The notes under the pieces: generated by a model
Told to the model about the DNA's origin: nothing
The model's input: only the letters and a program-made list of their open reading frames with translations
Databases searched by the model: none
Assembly (NCBI RefSeq): GCF_003286085.1
Contig: NW_020825289.1
Coordinates: 558,001 to 622,000 of the forward strand
Length of the DNA stretch: 64,000 nt
From: Drosophila persimilis
Taxonomy: Eukaryota; Arthropoda; Insecta; Diptera; Drosophilidae
Direction: 5' to 3'
In this document: positions 34,315 through 45,169 of the stretch, one piece after another
How the letters are laid out: each line of letters begins with the position of its first letter
Position numbering within the stretch: position 1 is the stretch's first letter
Position numbers and translations under genes: made by a program

Positions 34315-35500
34315 TGTAGATGTAGCAGACAGAATGGCATCAGAATGATGATGTCTAACTTTGTTGCACGCACCACAGCCAAACAGTGTGACCTGTAAGT
34401 TTTCCCACTAACAGTCTGCAGTCCTTCCATGGTAGGTGCAGTTCCATGTACATGATTTTCGAGGTTCTGCAGGTGGTGGTTCTCCTCCACCTGCTTTCGG
34501 TCAGTAATCTGACCTGCGACTTAGAGATGTCGCTTTGTAGCGTTCTAGGAAAGACAGGCACATTCTCGGTGGTCTCTTTCCCCAGCCCGACGCCTTCCTT
34601 AGCCAGGACGTCCGCCGACGTTCCTTCGACGCCTTGGTGGCTGGGAACCCAATAGATCCGCTGTGGCTCTTTCGTGCTTATGGTATCTAGTTCCTCCCTG
34701 ATTCTAAGAAACTTCTAGAACTGACCGTGGACGACTGCATGGATCTGATTCTTTTCCATAAGATTGTGGATTCTTTTCGGTAGCTTGCCACCACACTAAG
34801 ACTCCACCTGCATTTTTGTGTGTAGCCTAGTTTGATCGATTTTCAGGGGGGGCCAATATCAGTACCTTGTACCTGTTGGTAAAGAGGAGGGCGGTCGTCC
34901 GCCGTATATATCTCCCTGAGTGTACGTTCTATTATGGAGCTGATGGTCGGTAGACATGGGGACTATTTTTAGGGCCTTCCTGTCAAATCTCTTTATGAGG
35001 TGACCACCAGATTCCGCAGGAGGTGCGACAGGACTCCACCCGGAGGTATGCCCTTGTGTGCCCCCTTTACCAAGGAAGCCCCACTCCGATTGCACCCGTC
35101 TAATACTTATAAGTTTTTCAGTTTATATATGTTAGTCGCTTCTAGGCGATGTGTTAATGCGTTCATAGCCTCGTTAAAAATCACGGAGATATCAAAAAAT
35201 GCTCCCAGTGCATACTTTTTATTGTGAAGGGCGTTCTCGATGGTAGCTACTAACGAGTGCACTGGCGTCCCCACCGATTTCTTTTTGGTATATGCATGCT
35301 GGTTAGTTGACATCAGTCCCCCTACCTCATTCCTGATGTGTATATCCAGCAGCTTTTCAGTGTTTTTAGTAGAAAGGTGGTAAGGCTGATCGGTCTGTAT
35401 TCCTTGGGACTCACATAGCTTCACTTTCCTGCTTATGGAAGGAGGACAACTCCCGTTCAGCGGAGCAGTCTATAACCCAGCGGAGTTTCTTAGAGGTTAT
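34315..35500 (-). mobile_element. LOA/I-group LINE relic
   Basis: On the minus strand: an RT block (STNQHAYTKKKSVGTPVHSL, NKKYALGAFFDISVIFNEA), then the PPGGVLSHLLRNLVV form of the LINE QGGVLSPLLWN motif, then an RNase H block in which IYWVPSHQGVEGTSADVLAK is clear near 34.6 kb. RT plus RNase H places it in the LOA/I group, as with 23749-25746. There are many breaks. Confidence 0.7.
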
Positions 35501-35522
35501 CAGATCGGCTTTGGTTTTTTTT

Positions 35523-35743
35523 TTTATACCCGATACTCAAAATGAGTATTGGGGTATATTAGATTTGCGGTGAAAATGGATGTGTGTAACGCCAAGAAGG
35601 AATCGTTTCCGACCCCATAAAGTACATATATACTTAGTCAACATCAATAGCTGAGTCGATTGAGCCCTGTCTGTCTGTCCGTCCGTCCGTCTATCCGTCC
35701 CTATCAGCGCCTAGTGCTCAAAGATTATAAAAGCTAGAGCATT
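35523..35743 (+). mobile_element. DINE-1 5' fragment
   Basis: TATACCCGATACTCAAAATG through the CTGTCCGTCCGTCCG microsatellite to AAAGATTATAAAAGCTAGAG. The rest of the element is absent and Jockey-type LINE sequence follows at once. Confidence 0.8.
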
Positions 35744-36597
35744 TTAAACAGCGCATAAGACGACAGTCCTCCCCGTAAAGCAATTCCTCATCATTAAGCC
35801 ACATTCGAGGCAACAAGGCAGACCCTCAAGGTGGCCACATTTTCTGGCGACACAGCAGTACTCACGGGGGCTAGCTGTGTTTATGATGCCATAGACAATA
35901 TACAGCAATACCTCAAGCTGTTTGACAACTTGGCCGGCCGATGAAACATCTCCATAAACCCTGATAAGTGTGCAGTGGTGAAGCACTCTTTAAGAATAGG
36001 CTCTAGCCCTGGTGTCTTTCTGCTTGGGAAACTCGTGGACTAGCGTAGGAATCACACTTACCTCGGAGTTACACTGGATGCACGTTTAACTTTCTCCAGT
36101 CACATCCGTAGCGGGAGGAGGAAGTTGGTGGATAAGGCCTAGAAAATGTTCTGACTACTTAAACAAAGCAACAAGATCATTTTAAACGACAGACATAGCT
36201 CAATCGACTCGGCTATTGATGCTGATCAAGAGTATATATACTTCATGGGGCCAGAAATGCTTCCTTCTGGACGGTACACAAATCCATTTTCACCATAAAT
36301 CTAATATACGCCTTTACTCATTTTGAGTATCAGGTATAAAAACAAAGTCATGATCTACAAATCCATACTAGCCCTTCCTGGAAGTACGGCATTCAGGTGT
36401 ATTGGATTGCCCCAAACCTAACCTTGCGATGATCATGACGTTCCAGAGAAAATTTGTGCTCTGGATATCCGGAGCTGAGTGGTACATCCGTAACCGAGAC
36501 ATCGCCAAGGACCTTAAGGTACCACTTGTTGGAAGCTCATTTCCTAGGATGCACCGAGGCCACTGATGCCAAAAGGCATCAATAGCAACCAAGAAAC
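35744..36597 (+). mobile_element. Jockey-clade LINE fragment interrupted by a DINE-1 piece
   Basis: A + strand RT remnant with YLGVTLDARLTFSSHIRS at about 36060, continuing after a DINE-1 insert (36190-36340) with VMIYKSILALPG and FQRKFVLWISGAEWYIRNRD, the C-terminal block typical of jockey/Doc/F elements. Several stops. The break falls between ILND and KVMIYKSI, so the insertion point is clear. Confidence 0.75.
36190..36340 (-). mobile_element. DINE-1 end fragment inside the Jockey relic
   Basis: The sequence from ACATAGCTCAATCGACTCGG to GAGTATCAGGTATAAA is the terminal 150 bp of a reversed DINE-1. It splits the Jockey-type LINE and is therefore younger than it. Confidence 0.75.
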
Positions 36598-36599
36598 AA

Positions 36600-37675
36600 A
36601 ACGAGGGGAAACGCTGTGAGTTGATGCGGCGACCGCAACTCTACATTTATACCCGATACATAGTCAGTATGGCTCTGCTCAGGCAGACGCCGCTAATATT
36701 AAACGACACGACAAAGAGTGCGTGCGAGAGGGACAGAAAATCAGTCTGAGCGTGACGTCAGGCGCTGCGTAGTCACTGAAAATTGATTTGTTCCTTTTGG
36801 CTATAAAAATTATCTGATCTGATCTAGATTCAGCAATCTGATAGATATGGTCGTTATCTATGATTCTGCGTTTTTAATTTGCTCGTATCTGCAATATTGT
36901 GGATGCAACAGATTTTCGTTCTTTGTGTGGGCGGAAGGGGGTGGGGCGAAATTTTGAGATATACGTTTTATAGTGAGATCTAGCAGGAGTGCGGATACTA
37001 AATTTGGTTACTCTAGCGTTAATAGTCTCTGAGATTTGTGGATGCCCCAGATTTTCGTCCTTTGCGGGGGCGGAAGGGGGTGTGGCGAAATTTTGACACA
37101 AAACGGTTAAGGTCCGATATCACAGGAGTGTGGATACAAAATTTGGTTGCTCTAGCTCTTATGGGTTCTGAGATCCTTGAACTTATATTTTGCAATTGTG
37201 TATGTGTTAGAGACAGAACGAGAAAGAGTGAAATTGTTTTCTTGATTCTGGCTACAATAATTATACGATCTGGTTAAGATTTTGCACTCTAGAAGATATA
37301 GTCTCTCAGAATCTTCTACGATTCTGCGTTTTTAGTTTTCTCGTGTCGTCGAAATTGTGGATGCCACAGATTTTCGCCCTTTGTGGTGGCGGAAATTGGC
37401 GGGGCAAAGTTTTGAAATATTCTTGTAGCAGTGACATATCACAGAAGTCTGGATCCAAAACATCGTTTCTCTAGCTCTTATAGTCTTAGAGCACTAGGCG
37501 CTAAAGGGGACGGATAGATGGACAGACAGACATGGCTCAATCGACTCGGCTATTGATGCTGATCAAGAATATATATACTTTATGGGGTCGGAAACGATTC
37601 CTTCTGGACGTTACACACATCCACTTTTACCACAAATCTAATATACCCCAATACTCATTTTGAGTATCGGGTATA
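36600..37675 (-). mobile_element. DINE-1/SGM-type element, full-length unit 1 of a tandem pair
   Basis: About 1.08 kb from ACGAGGGGAAACGCTGTGAG to GAGTATCGGGTATAA. The middle holds three diverged direct repeats of about 150-160 bp, each containing GATGCCACAGATTTTCGTCC-like sequence, GGGGGCGGAAG and CTCTAGCTCTTATAGTCT. The GGACGGATAGATGGACAGAC microsatellite and the conserved GACATGGCTCAATCGACTCG block precede the end. It encodes no protein. Confidence 0.85.
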
Positions 37676-37677
37676 AA

Positions 37678-38674
37678 AACGAGGGGGAACGCTGTGAGTT
37701 ACTGCGACCGCAACTCTTCATTTATACCCCATACATAGTCAGTATGGCTACATTGAGCGACAATGTGTGCGTGCGAGAGAGACAGAAAACGCGTCTAAAC
37801 ATGTCGTCGGGCGCTGCGTATCCACTGAAAATTGATTTGTTTCTTTTCGCTGTGAAAATGATCCGATCTGATCCAGATTCGGCAATCTGGTCATTTTATA
37901 TGATTGTGCGTTTTTAATTTTCTCGTATCTTCAATATTGTGGATGCCACAGATTTTCGTCCTTTGTGGGGGCGGAAGGTGGTGGGGCGATATTTTGAAAT
38001 ACTCTTGTAACAGTGGATTTTAACAGAAGTATGAATACAAAATTTGGTTGCTCTAGCTCGAATAGTCTTTGCGATTTGTGGATTTTCGTCCTTTGCGGGG
38101 GCGGAAAGGAGTGACGAAATTTTGAAATACACTTGTGCAGGTTTGATATAACAGGAGTGTGGATACCAAATTTAGTTTCTCTAGCTCTTATAGTCTCTGA
38201 GATCTAGGCGCTAACTAATGGCGATAGACAAAGCCGACTATTAAACGTGTGTTAGAGAGAGACAGAGCGAGAGAAAATTAAATTTTTTTCTTTATTTTGG
38301 CCATAATAATAATACGATCTGGTTCAGATTCTGCAGTCTAAAAGATATAGTCATCATCTACGATTCTGCGTTTTCTGTTTTCTCGTATCTTTGAAACTGT
38401 GAATGCCACAGATTATCGCCCTTTGTGGGCACGCAAGTGGCGCAGTTACATATCGCAGAAGTCCGGATATAAAATGTCGTTGCTCTAGCTCTTATAGTCT
38501 CTGAGCACTAGGCGCTCATAGGGACGGACAGACAGACATGGCTCAATCGACTCGGCTATTGACGCTGATAAAGAATATATGTACTTTATGGGGTCGGAAA
38601 CACTTCCGTCTGGACGTTACACACATCCACTTTCACCACAAATCCAATATACTAATTTTGAGTATCGGGTATAA
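37678..38674 (-). mobile_element. DINE-1/SGM-type element, unit 2 of a tandem pair
   Basis: It starts directly after the previous copy (GAGGGGGAACGCTGTGAGTT) in the same orientation and ends GAGTATCGGGTATAAAA. It has the same central direct repeats and terminal blocks, but is more diverged from the other copies and has lost much of the microsatellite. Head-to-tail tandem arrangement is a known behaviour of this family. Confidence 0.83.
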
Positions 38675-38881
38675 AAAACGATAACCGGTAATATTTGTCT
38701 AACGATTTAATTTATCTAATATATTAGATTTTTTGCTTTTACCTTTACCTTGCTTTTAATTAAAAAAAAAATTCGAAATTTGTTTTCGCTTGTCCCTATT
38801 CTGCGCATACTTCGAGTTTTTAATATATTTGCATATTTCGTACCTACATTTTTAACATTTGGAAATTTTATATAATTTTAG

Positions 38882-41678
38882 ATGTGTTATGCTGTTAAAA
38901 ATGGCAATGCGACCTGAAATTTGGCCTCAACCTTTTGATATTAAACTCAACTGGCTTGATAAAGTATTTGCTACAGTGGAAACACCTCACCATAATTTAA
39001 ATAATATATGCACCGGAATTGATTTTCTTACATTCTTAACTACGATATTAAGCTCAGAACAATTGGTGTCGATAGTACGATCAGTTCAACGAGGTCTATC
39101 CTTGTGTATTATTCATCAAAATACTCGGATTGTTCGTTTGATGCATATGTTTCTTACACGACTAATGGGTATCTTTCCTCCGGACGCACAACATAAGCAT
39201 GATGATCTCGATATCTTATATAGTGCAATTAGTAAAATGATAACGGACAATCTCACATTTTACGAAAAGAGTCCGCAGCCAAATGCATCGTCTCTCTTCG
39301 GAACGTTGATGATCTTAAAAGCGTGTACTACAAACAATCATAGCTATATCGATCGAATTTTGGTCCAATTTATTCGAGTTCTTAATCGCTTAACAAAAGA
39401 TCACATAAACACCATTGGCAGTAATAATGTAAACATACAACCTCCAGATTCCAATTCATTAGCTTTGGAACTTCTAGTGCTTTCATTGGAATTGATCAAA
39501 AACAGAATATTTATAATGAGTGTGGAAATCAGAAAACTATTTATAGGGACAATTTTGGTTAGTCTAATTGAAAAAAGTTCAGAAGTAAAAATTATAAAAT
39601 GTATAATTAAAATGCTTGATGACTGGGTTAAAACTAAAGAACCTAATATTATGACTCAAGTACCATCTATACGGGAAAAATCAGCATTACTGGTAAAGTT
39701 AATGCAAAATGTTGAAAAGAAATTCGCTGATGACATTGAATTAAACGTCCAGTTTTTGGAAATTATAAATTTTATATATCGAGATGAAGTGCTTAAACAG
39801 ACTGAGCTCACTAGTAAATTAGAAGGAGCCTTTCTAAATGGTCTCAGATTTCAAAATCCACATATTCGCGCCAAATTCTTTGAGATTTTAGATTCTTCTA
39901 TGCGTCGGAGGATTCATGATAGATTGCTGTATATAATTTGTTCTCAAGCTTGGGACACAATTGGTTCTCATTATTGGATAAAACAATGCATTGAATTGCT
40001 TATTTTAACAGCAAATACGATGACCCAAATTCAATGTTCCAATGAAGCTTTTAAGATACCTAGCATAACATCAGTTATTCCAGCAAATTCAACTGAAACT
40101 CAGGATAATACATTTGTATCCTTTTTATCTTCTCAATCCGAATCTTTTGAGAATGTTCAGAGCGTTGATGATAAAGATGACGTGTTTGATATCGATTTGA
40201 AACTTGAATTCACTGCAGCCCGGAAAGATGACTGCCAACAAATATTACCGACCAGACGTGATACTTTGATAGAACTAATTTATAAACAAGCTGAATTTCT
40301 TGAAGCAAATCGAAATATACGTACCGATCAGATGCTTGTTGCGACCTCACAGCTATGCCATGTAGATACTGAACTAGCTGAAAGTGTATGGTTATCGATA
40401 TTTCCTCGCATTTGGAATATATTTACTGAAGATCAACGGTACAACATAACAAAAGAACTTATACCATTTCTTTCTTCAGGAACAAATGTTAATCAAAAAG
40501 ATTGTTTTCCAAGTACGCTTAATACCTTTGTTGAAAGTTTGACCAAGTGCACACCATCCATATATATTCCGCCAAATTTATTAACCTACCTGGGAAAATC
40601 GCATAACCTGTGGCACAGAACAATATTAGTTTTGGAAAATTTAGCATTAAAACAATCAATGCGAAACAAAGGCAATAATGAGGATGTGGAAACAAATCAG
40701 ACTGAATCGGATATCCATCAATCAAATAATATATATGACTCATTGTCAAAAATGTACTCCGCTATGCATGAGGAAGACTTGTGGGCAGGTTTATGGCTCA
40801 AATTTGCGAACTATCCGGAAACAAACGTGGCTGTTTCATATGAACAAATGGGCTTTTTCGAAGAAGCACAAGGGGCTTATGATCTGGCAATGACTAAATT
40901 CAAGCAAGATTTAAACAGCGGACTCGTTAGTACAAATATAAATAGTGAATTGCTACTATGGGAAAAACACTGGATGCGATGTGCAAAGGAACTTAACCAG
41001 TGGGATATTCTATTGGACTATGCTCAATCTAATAAGGAAAAAAATATGTTCCTAATACTTGAAAGTTCTTGGCGCGTCCCTGACTGGAATCTGATGAAAA
41101 ATGCCTTGGCGAAAACTGAGCAATGTTATTTAAAACACCATGGTTTTAAACTAAATCTTTATAAAGGATATTTGTCTATATTACACCAAGAAGAAAGACA
41201 GACAGGAAGTGTTGAACGATATGTAGAGATTGCATCTAGTTTATGCATTCGTGAGTGGCGAAGATTACCAAACATTGTATCTCATATTCATTTGCCATAC
41301 CTTCAAGCTTCCCAACAAATTATGGAACTTCACGAAGCAAGTCAGATTCACCAAGGTCTTTCACAATCGCGCAATTCATCGTTGCATGACATGAAAGCTA
41401 TTGTAAAAACGTGGCGTAACCGTTTACCAATCATTTCCGATGATTTGTCGCACTGGAGCGACATATTTACTTGGAGGCAACACCACTACCAAATAATAAC
41501 TCAACATCTGGAGCAACAAGCAGATCAAGGAAGTACAATGTTGGGCGTGCATGCATCTGCACAAGCAATTATTTCTTTTGGAAAAATTGCTAGAAAACAT
41601 AACTTGACTGGAGTTTGTCAAGAGACATTATCCAGAATATACACTATACCATCTGTTCCTATTGTGGATTGTTTTCAG
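38882..41678 (+). CDS. Nipped-A: Nipped-A exon: HEAT-to-FAT region, the largest exon
   Basis: 2797 nt. Its first base completes the arginine codon split after 33707 (AG|A), and it then reads CVMLLKMAMRPEIWPQPFDI without a stop to CAG before GTAATA at 41679. Segments such as LFGTLMILKACTTNNHSYID, RFQNPHIRAKFFEILDSSMR, SEVKIIKCIIKMLDDWVKT and DILLDYAQSNKEKNMFLILE match TRRAP family proteins. The first two thirds continue the helical solenoid; the last kilobase enters the FAT domain (YEQMGFFEEAQGAYDLAMTK). It is undamaged over more than 930 codons, which argues that the gene is functional. Confidence 0.95.
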
Positions 41679-42149
41679 GTAATAATATAAAAATGATTTC
41701 TACCCATTAGAACATGTACGTATGTATGTACTATATGCACTATACTATATGCATCAAATTTTCGTATAATTACATTTTAGATTAGAAAGTGCAAATTTTA
41801 ATATTCTTAATATGCACGGACTCCGGTTTTCCCACTGATTTTTTCACATTTCTAATAGTACTTCTAAAAAAGAGTAGCGACATTTGTATTATTTAGGTAT
41901 TAAAATGTTATTCAAATATTTTTAACGAACAAAAAAGGATACCGCCCACGTGTATAACTGTGCTTGGCGCCCATACAATGTTCCGATTTTTTTTTTTTTA
42001 TTACGTATATGTATAGTATGAGCATATGAATAATCAAGTGGAAAAGTCGAGTATACATACATATAGAAACTTATAAAGTATACGTACTTTATGGTAGCAA
42101 AATAAAATATTTTTAAAAAATAACACCTAAATATTTTTCTTCATATTAG
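41679..42149. other. Nipped-A intron, 471 bp
   Basis: GT-AG intron (GTAATA ... TTCATATTAG), AT-rich. No transposon is recognised. Confidence 0.85.
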
Positions 42150-42686
42150 AAAATTCGTCAACAAGTAAAATGCTACCTTCAAATGCCATCCACATCCGGA
42201 AGAAATGAAATTAATGAAGCTTTGGAAGTCATCGAATCGACAAACTTAAAGTACTTTACTGGTGAAATGAATGCGGAATTCTATGCATTAAAGGGACTTT
42301 TGTTGGCTCAAATTGGACGTACAGAAGAAGCTGGCAAGGCATTTAGCGCCGCTGCACAGCTACATGATGGACTTACAAAAGCATGGGCTATGTGGGGAGA
42401 CTATATGGAACAAATTTTTTTGAAGGACAAACAAATGCCATTAGCCTCTAATGCATTAATATGTTATTTGCATGCATGCAGAAACCAAAACGAAAGCAAG
42501 ACTCGGAAGTATATTGCCAAAGTTTTATGGTTTTTGTCTTATGATAACACAACCAATACTCTTATAAGCACTTTGGAGAAATATGTTTCAGGGATTCCTC
42601 CCTCTTACTGGTTACCATGGGTGCCACAGCTCTTGTGTTGCTTGGAACAATTTGAGGGCGATGTTATATTGAACCTTTTAAGTCAA
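42150..42686 (+). CDS. Nipped-A: Nipped-A exon: FAT domain
   Basis: 179 codons in phase 0. It starts KIRQQVKCYLQMPSTSGRNE and ends NLLSQ just before GTAAGTATT at 42687. It contains TPR-like FAT helices, for example FYALKGLLLAQIGRTEEAGK, FSAAAQLHDGLTKAWAMWGD and KYIAKVLWFLSYDNTTNTLI, strongly conserved with TRRAP. The FAT solenoid wraps the pseudokinase domain. A second copy of the donor sequence lies 37 nt downstream; using it would shift the frame. Confidence 0.94.
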
Positions 42687-42738
42687 GTAAGTATTAATAT
42701 ATATTATAATAGTCATAAGTCAAGTAAGTATTAATGTA

Positions 42739-44917
42739 CAGTGGTGCTCATAGACTTAAGCCACAAGAACTACACCAAGAATTTAAATGAAAATCAAGAA
42801 AAGTTTTTATTTTACTGCTCCAATTTTTTGTCTCAAATTATGACAGTGTTCTAATACAACAATAACCAAGTTATGAAAATCAATTTGCCACAGAGCATAT
42901 TCACAAAGGTCCCAATTTTTTAAATATGATTGCTTAGATCGAAAAATCCAAGTTTAATGTCTTTAGAGGTGATGGTAAACTATATGTACGACGTCCTCCT
43001 AACAAATAATTAAATCCAAAATACACAAAGAAGACTGTTAAACATGGTGGCGCCTCGATCATGGGGGTGTTTCACCGCATCGGGCTTAGGTCCTCTGGTG
43101 AAGATTCAAGGCATTATGAACGCCGAAATGTAGAGAAACATTCTGTGTAACAATTTATCTGGAGAATATGCCGATAATTTGCCACTTGCCTGGATATTTC
43201 AACAGGACAACAACCCCATACATTGCTGCAGGATAGTCAAGTCGTGGCTTAACCAAGAGGGAATCAATTTTTTGCAATGGCCACCTCAGAGTCACGACCT
43301 GAACCGTATAGAGAACTTGTGGGGAATTCTAAACCAAGACATTGCCACAAAAAAAAAAACGAGGGGGAACGTTGTGACTTGCTGCGGACACCGCAACTCT
43401 ACAGTTATACCCGATAACTAGTCAGTATGGCTCTCCTCCGGCAGACGCCGCTAATATTAAACGACACGACAAAGAGTGCGTGCGAGAGGGACAGAAAATC
43501 AGTCTGAGCGTGACGTCGGGAGCTGCGTAGCCACTGCAAATTGATTTGTTCCTTTTGGCTATAAAAATTATCTGATCTGATCCAGATTCAGTAACCGGAT
43601 AGATATGGTCATTCTCTATGATTCTGCGTTTTTAGTTTTCTCGAATCTGCAATATTGTGGATGCAATAGATTTTCGTCCTTTGTGTGGGCGGAAGGGGGT
43701 GGGGCGAAATTTTGAGATATACGTTTTATAGTGAGATCTAACAGGAGTGCGGATATTTAATTTGGTTACTCTAGCGTTAATAGTCTCTGAGATTTGTGGA
43801 TGCCCCAGATTTTCGTCCTTTGCGGGGGCGGAAGGGGGTGTGGCGAAATTTTGAAACAAACTCGTCTCGGTCCGATATATTAGGAGTGTGGATACCAAAT
43901 TTGGTTGCTCTAGCTTTTATAGTCTCTGAGATCTAGGCACTAATGTTTTACTCTAAGCAAAGCCGCCTATGCTACGTATGTGTTAGAGAAAGACAGGGCG
44001 AGAAAAAATGAAATTGTTTTCTTGATGCTGGCTATAATAATAAAACGATCCAATTCAGATTCTGAAGTCTTAAAGATATGGTCATTCTCTATGATTCTGC
44101 GTTTTTGGTTTTATCGTATCTTTAAAAATGTGGATGCCACAGATTTTCGTCCTTTGTGGGGGCGGAAGTGGGCGGGGAGAAGTTTTGAAATATTTTTGTA
44201 GCAGTGACATATCACAGAAGTCTGGATCCAAAACATCGTTGCTCTAGCTCTTATAGTCTTTGAGCACTAGGCGCTGAAGGGGACGGACAGACGGACGGAC
44301 AGACGGACGGACAGACGGACGGACGGACAGACAGACATGGCTCAATCGACTCGGCTATTGATGCTGATCAAGAATATATATACTTTATGGGGTCGGAAAC
44401 GATTCCTTCTGGACGTTACACCCATCCACTTTTACCACAAATCTAATATACCCCAATACTCATTTTGAGTATCGGGTATAATTAACAATTAAAAGGATTT
44501 GTGCCGAATTTTACAGGAGGAATGGAAGAAAATCACCTTTCAAAAGAGCGCACGTCTTTTAGATTCAATACCAAAGCGTTGCTCCACTGTTCTTAAGCAG
44601 AAAGTTCATCTCACTCAATATTGAAGTAAATTTATGAAAAATACAAGGAATTCTGGGCAAAATGTAACTTTTTTAACTATTTTTTCCAGGTAGCTTAAGT
44701 ATATGAGCAGGACATTTTGGAGATGGTTTCAGATTATTATTTCAGTAATTATTTCGCTGGATATTTATTTTCATAACTTGCTTATTGTTTTACTAGAACA
44801 CTGACAAATAGAACTAATTTGAGACAAAATAGGAGCTGTAAAATAAAAACTTTTCTTGATTTTTCGTTTAAATTCATTGGCTTTAATTCTTGTGGCTTAA
44901 GTCTATGAGCACCACTG
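42739..44917 (+). mobile_element. Tc1-type DNA transposon, internally deleted, carrying a DINE-1
   Basis: The ends are inverted repeats of about 125 bp (CAGTGGTGCTCATAGACTTA at the left, its complement at the right), flanked by TA on both sides (42737-42738 and 44918-44919). Without the inserted DINE-1 the element is about 1.06 kb, shorter than a full Tc1 element, and lacks the N-terminal DNA-binding half of the transposase. The remaining coding shows KSKFNVFRGDGKLYVRRP and the DD34E core: Asp in IFQQDNNPIH, then 34 residues, then Glu in DLNRIENLWG. The C-terminal end continues beyond the DINE-1 at about 44510-44630. It lies in a Nipped-A intron. Confidence 0.88.
43358..44480 (-). mobile_element. 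DINE-1/SGM-type element inside the Tc1 transposon
   Basis: A 1.12-kb full-length copy, ACGAGGGGGAACGTTGTGAC to GAGTATCGGGTATAA, with three central direct repeats and a well-preserved GGACGGACAGACGGACGG microsatellite (about 44280-44335). It interrupts the transposase downstream of the DD34E Glu within an A-rich run and is younger than the Tc1 insertion. Confidence 0.88.
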
Positions 44918-44919
44918 TA

Positions 44920-45169
44920 TATTATAATATCCATAAGCTGATTCAGTAAAAAGTCGAAGTCAAATCAAATTGGAGTAGAATTTTGAAATCCGAGTAAATC
45001 AATCAGCAGTCAATGTTAAATTAACTTGCAGAAAGTCAGAACTTAAAAAGTCAGAAAACGTATAAAATGGCCAACAGATGGAAAAAACTAATAATATTTT
45101 TTTTACATAATAAGTTTTCAGAATTTTTTTTACGACCTTTAAGTTTGAGCATTCTTAAAAAACTAAACG
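44920..45169. other. Nipped-A intron DNA
   Basis: Short AT-rich stretch between the Tc1 element and a LINE; nothing recognised. Confidence 0.5.
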
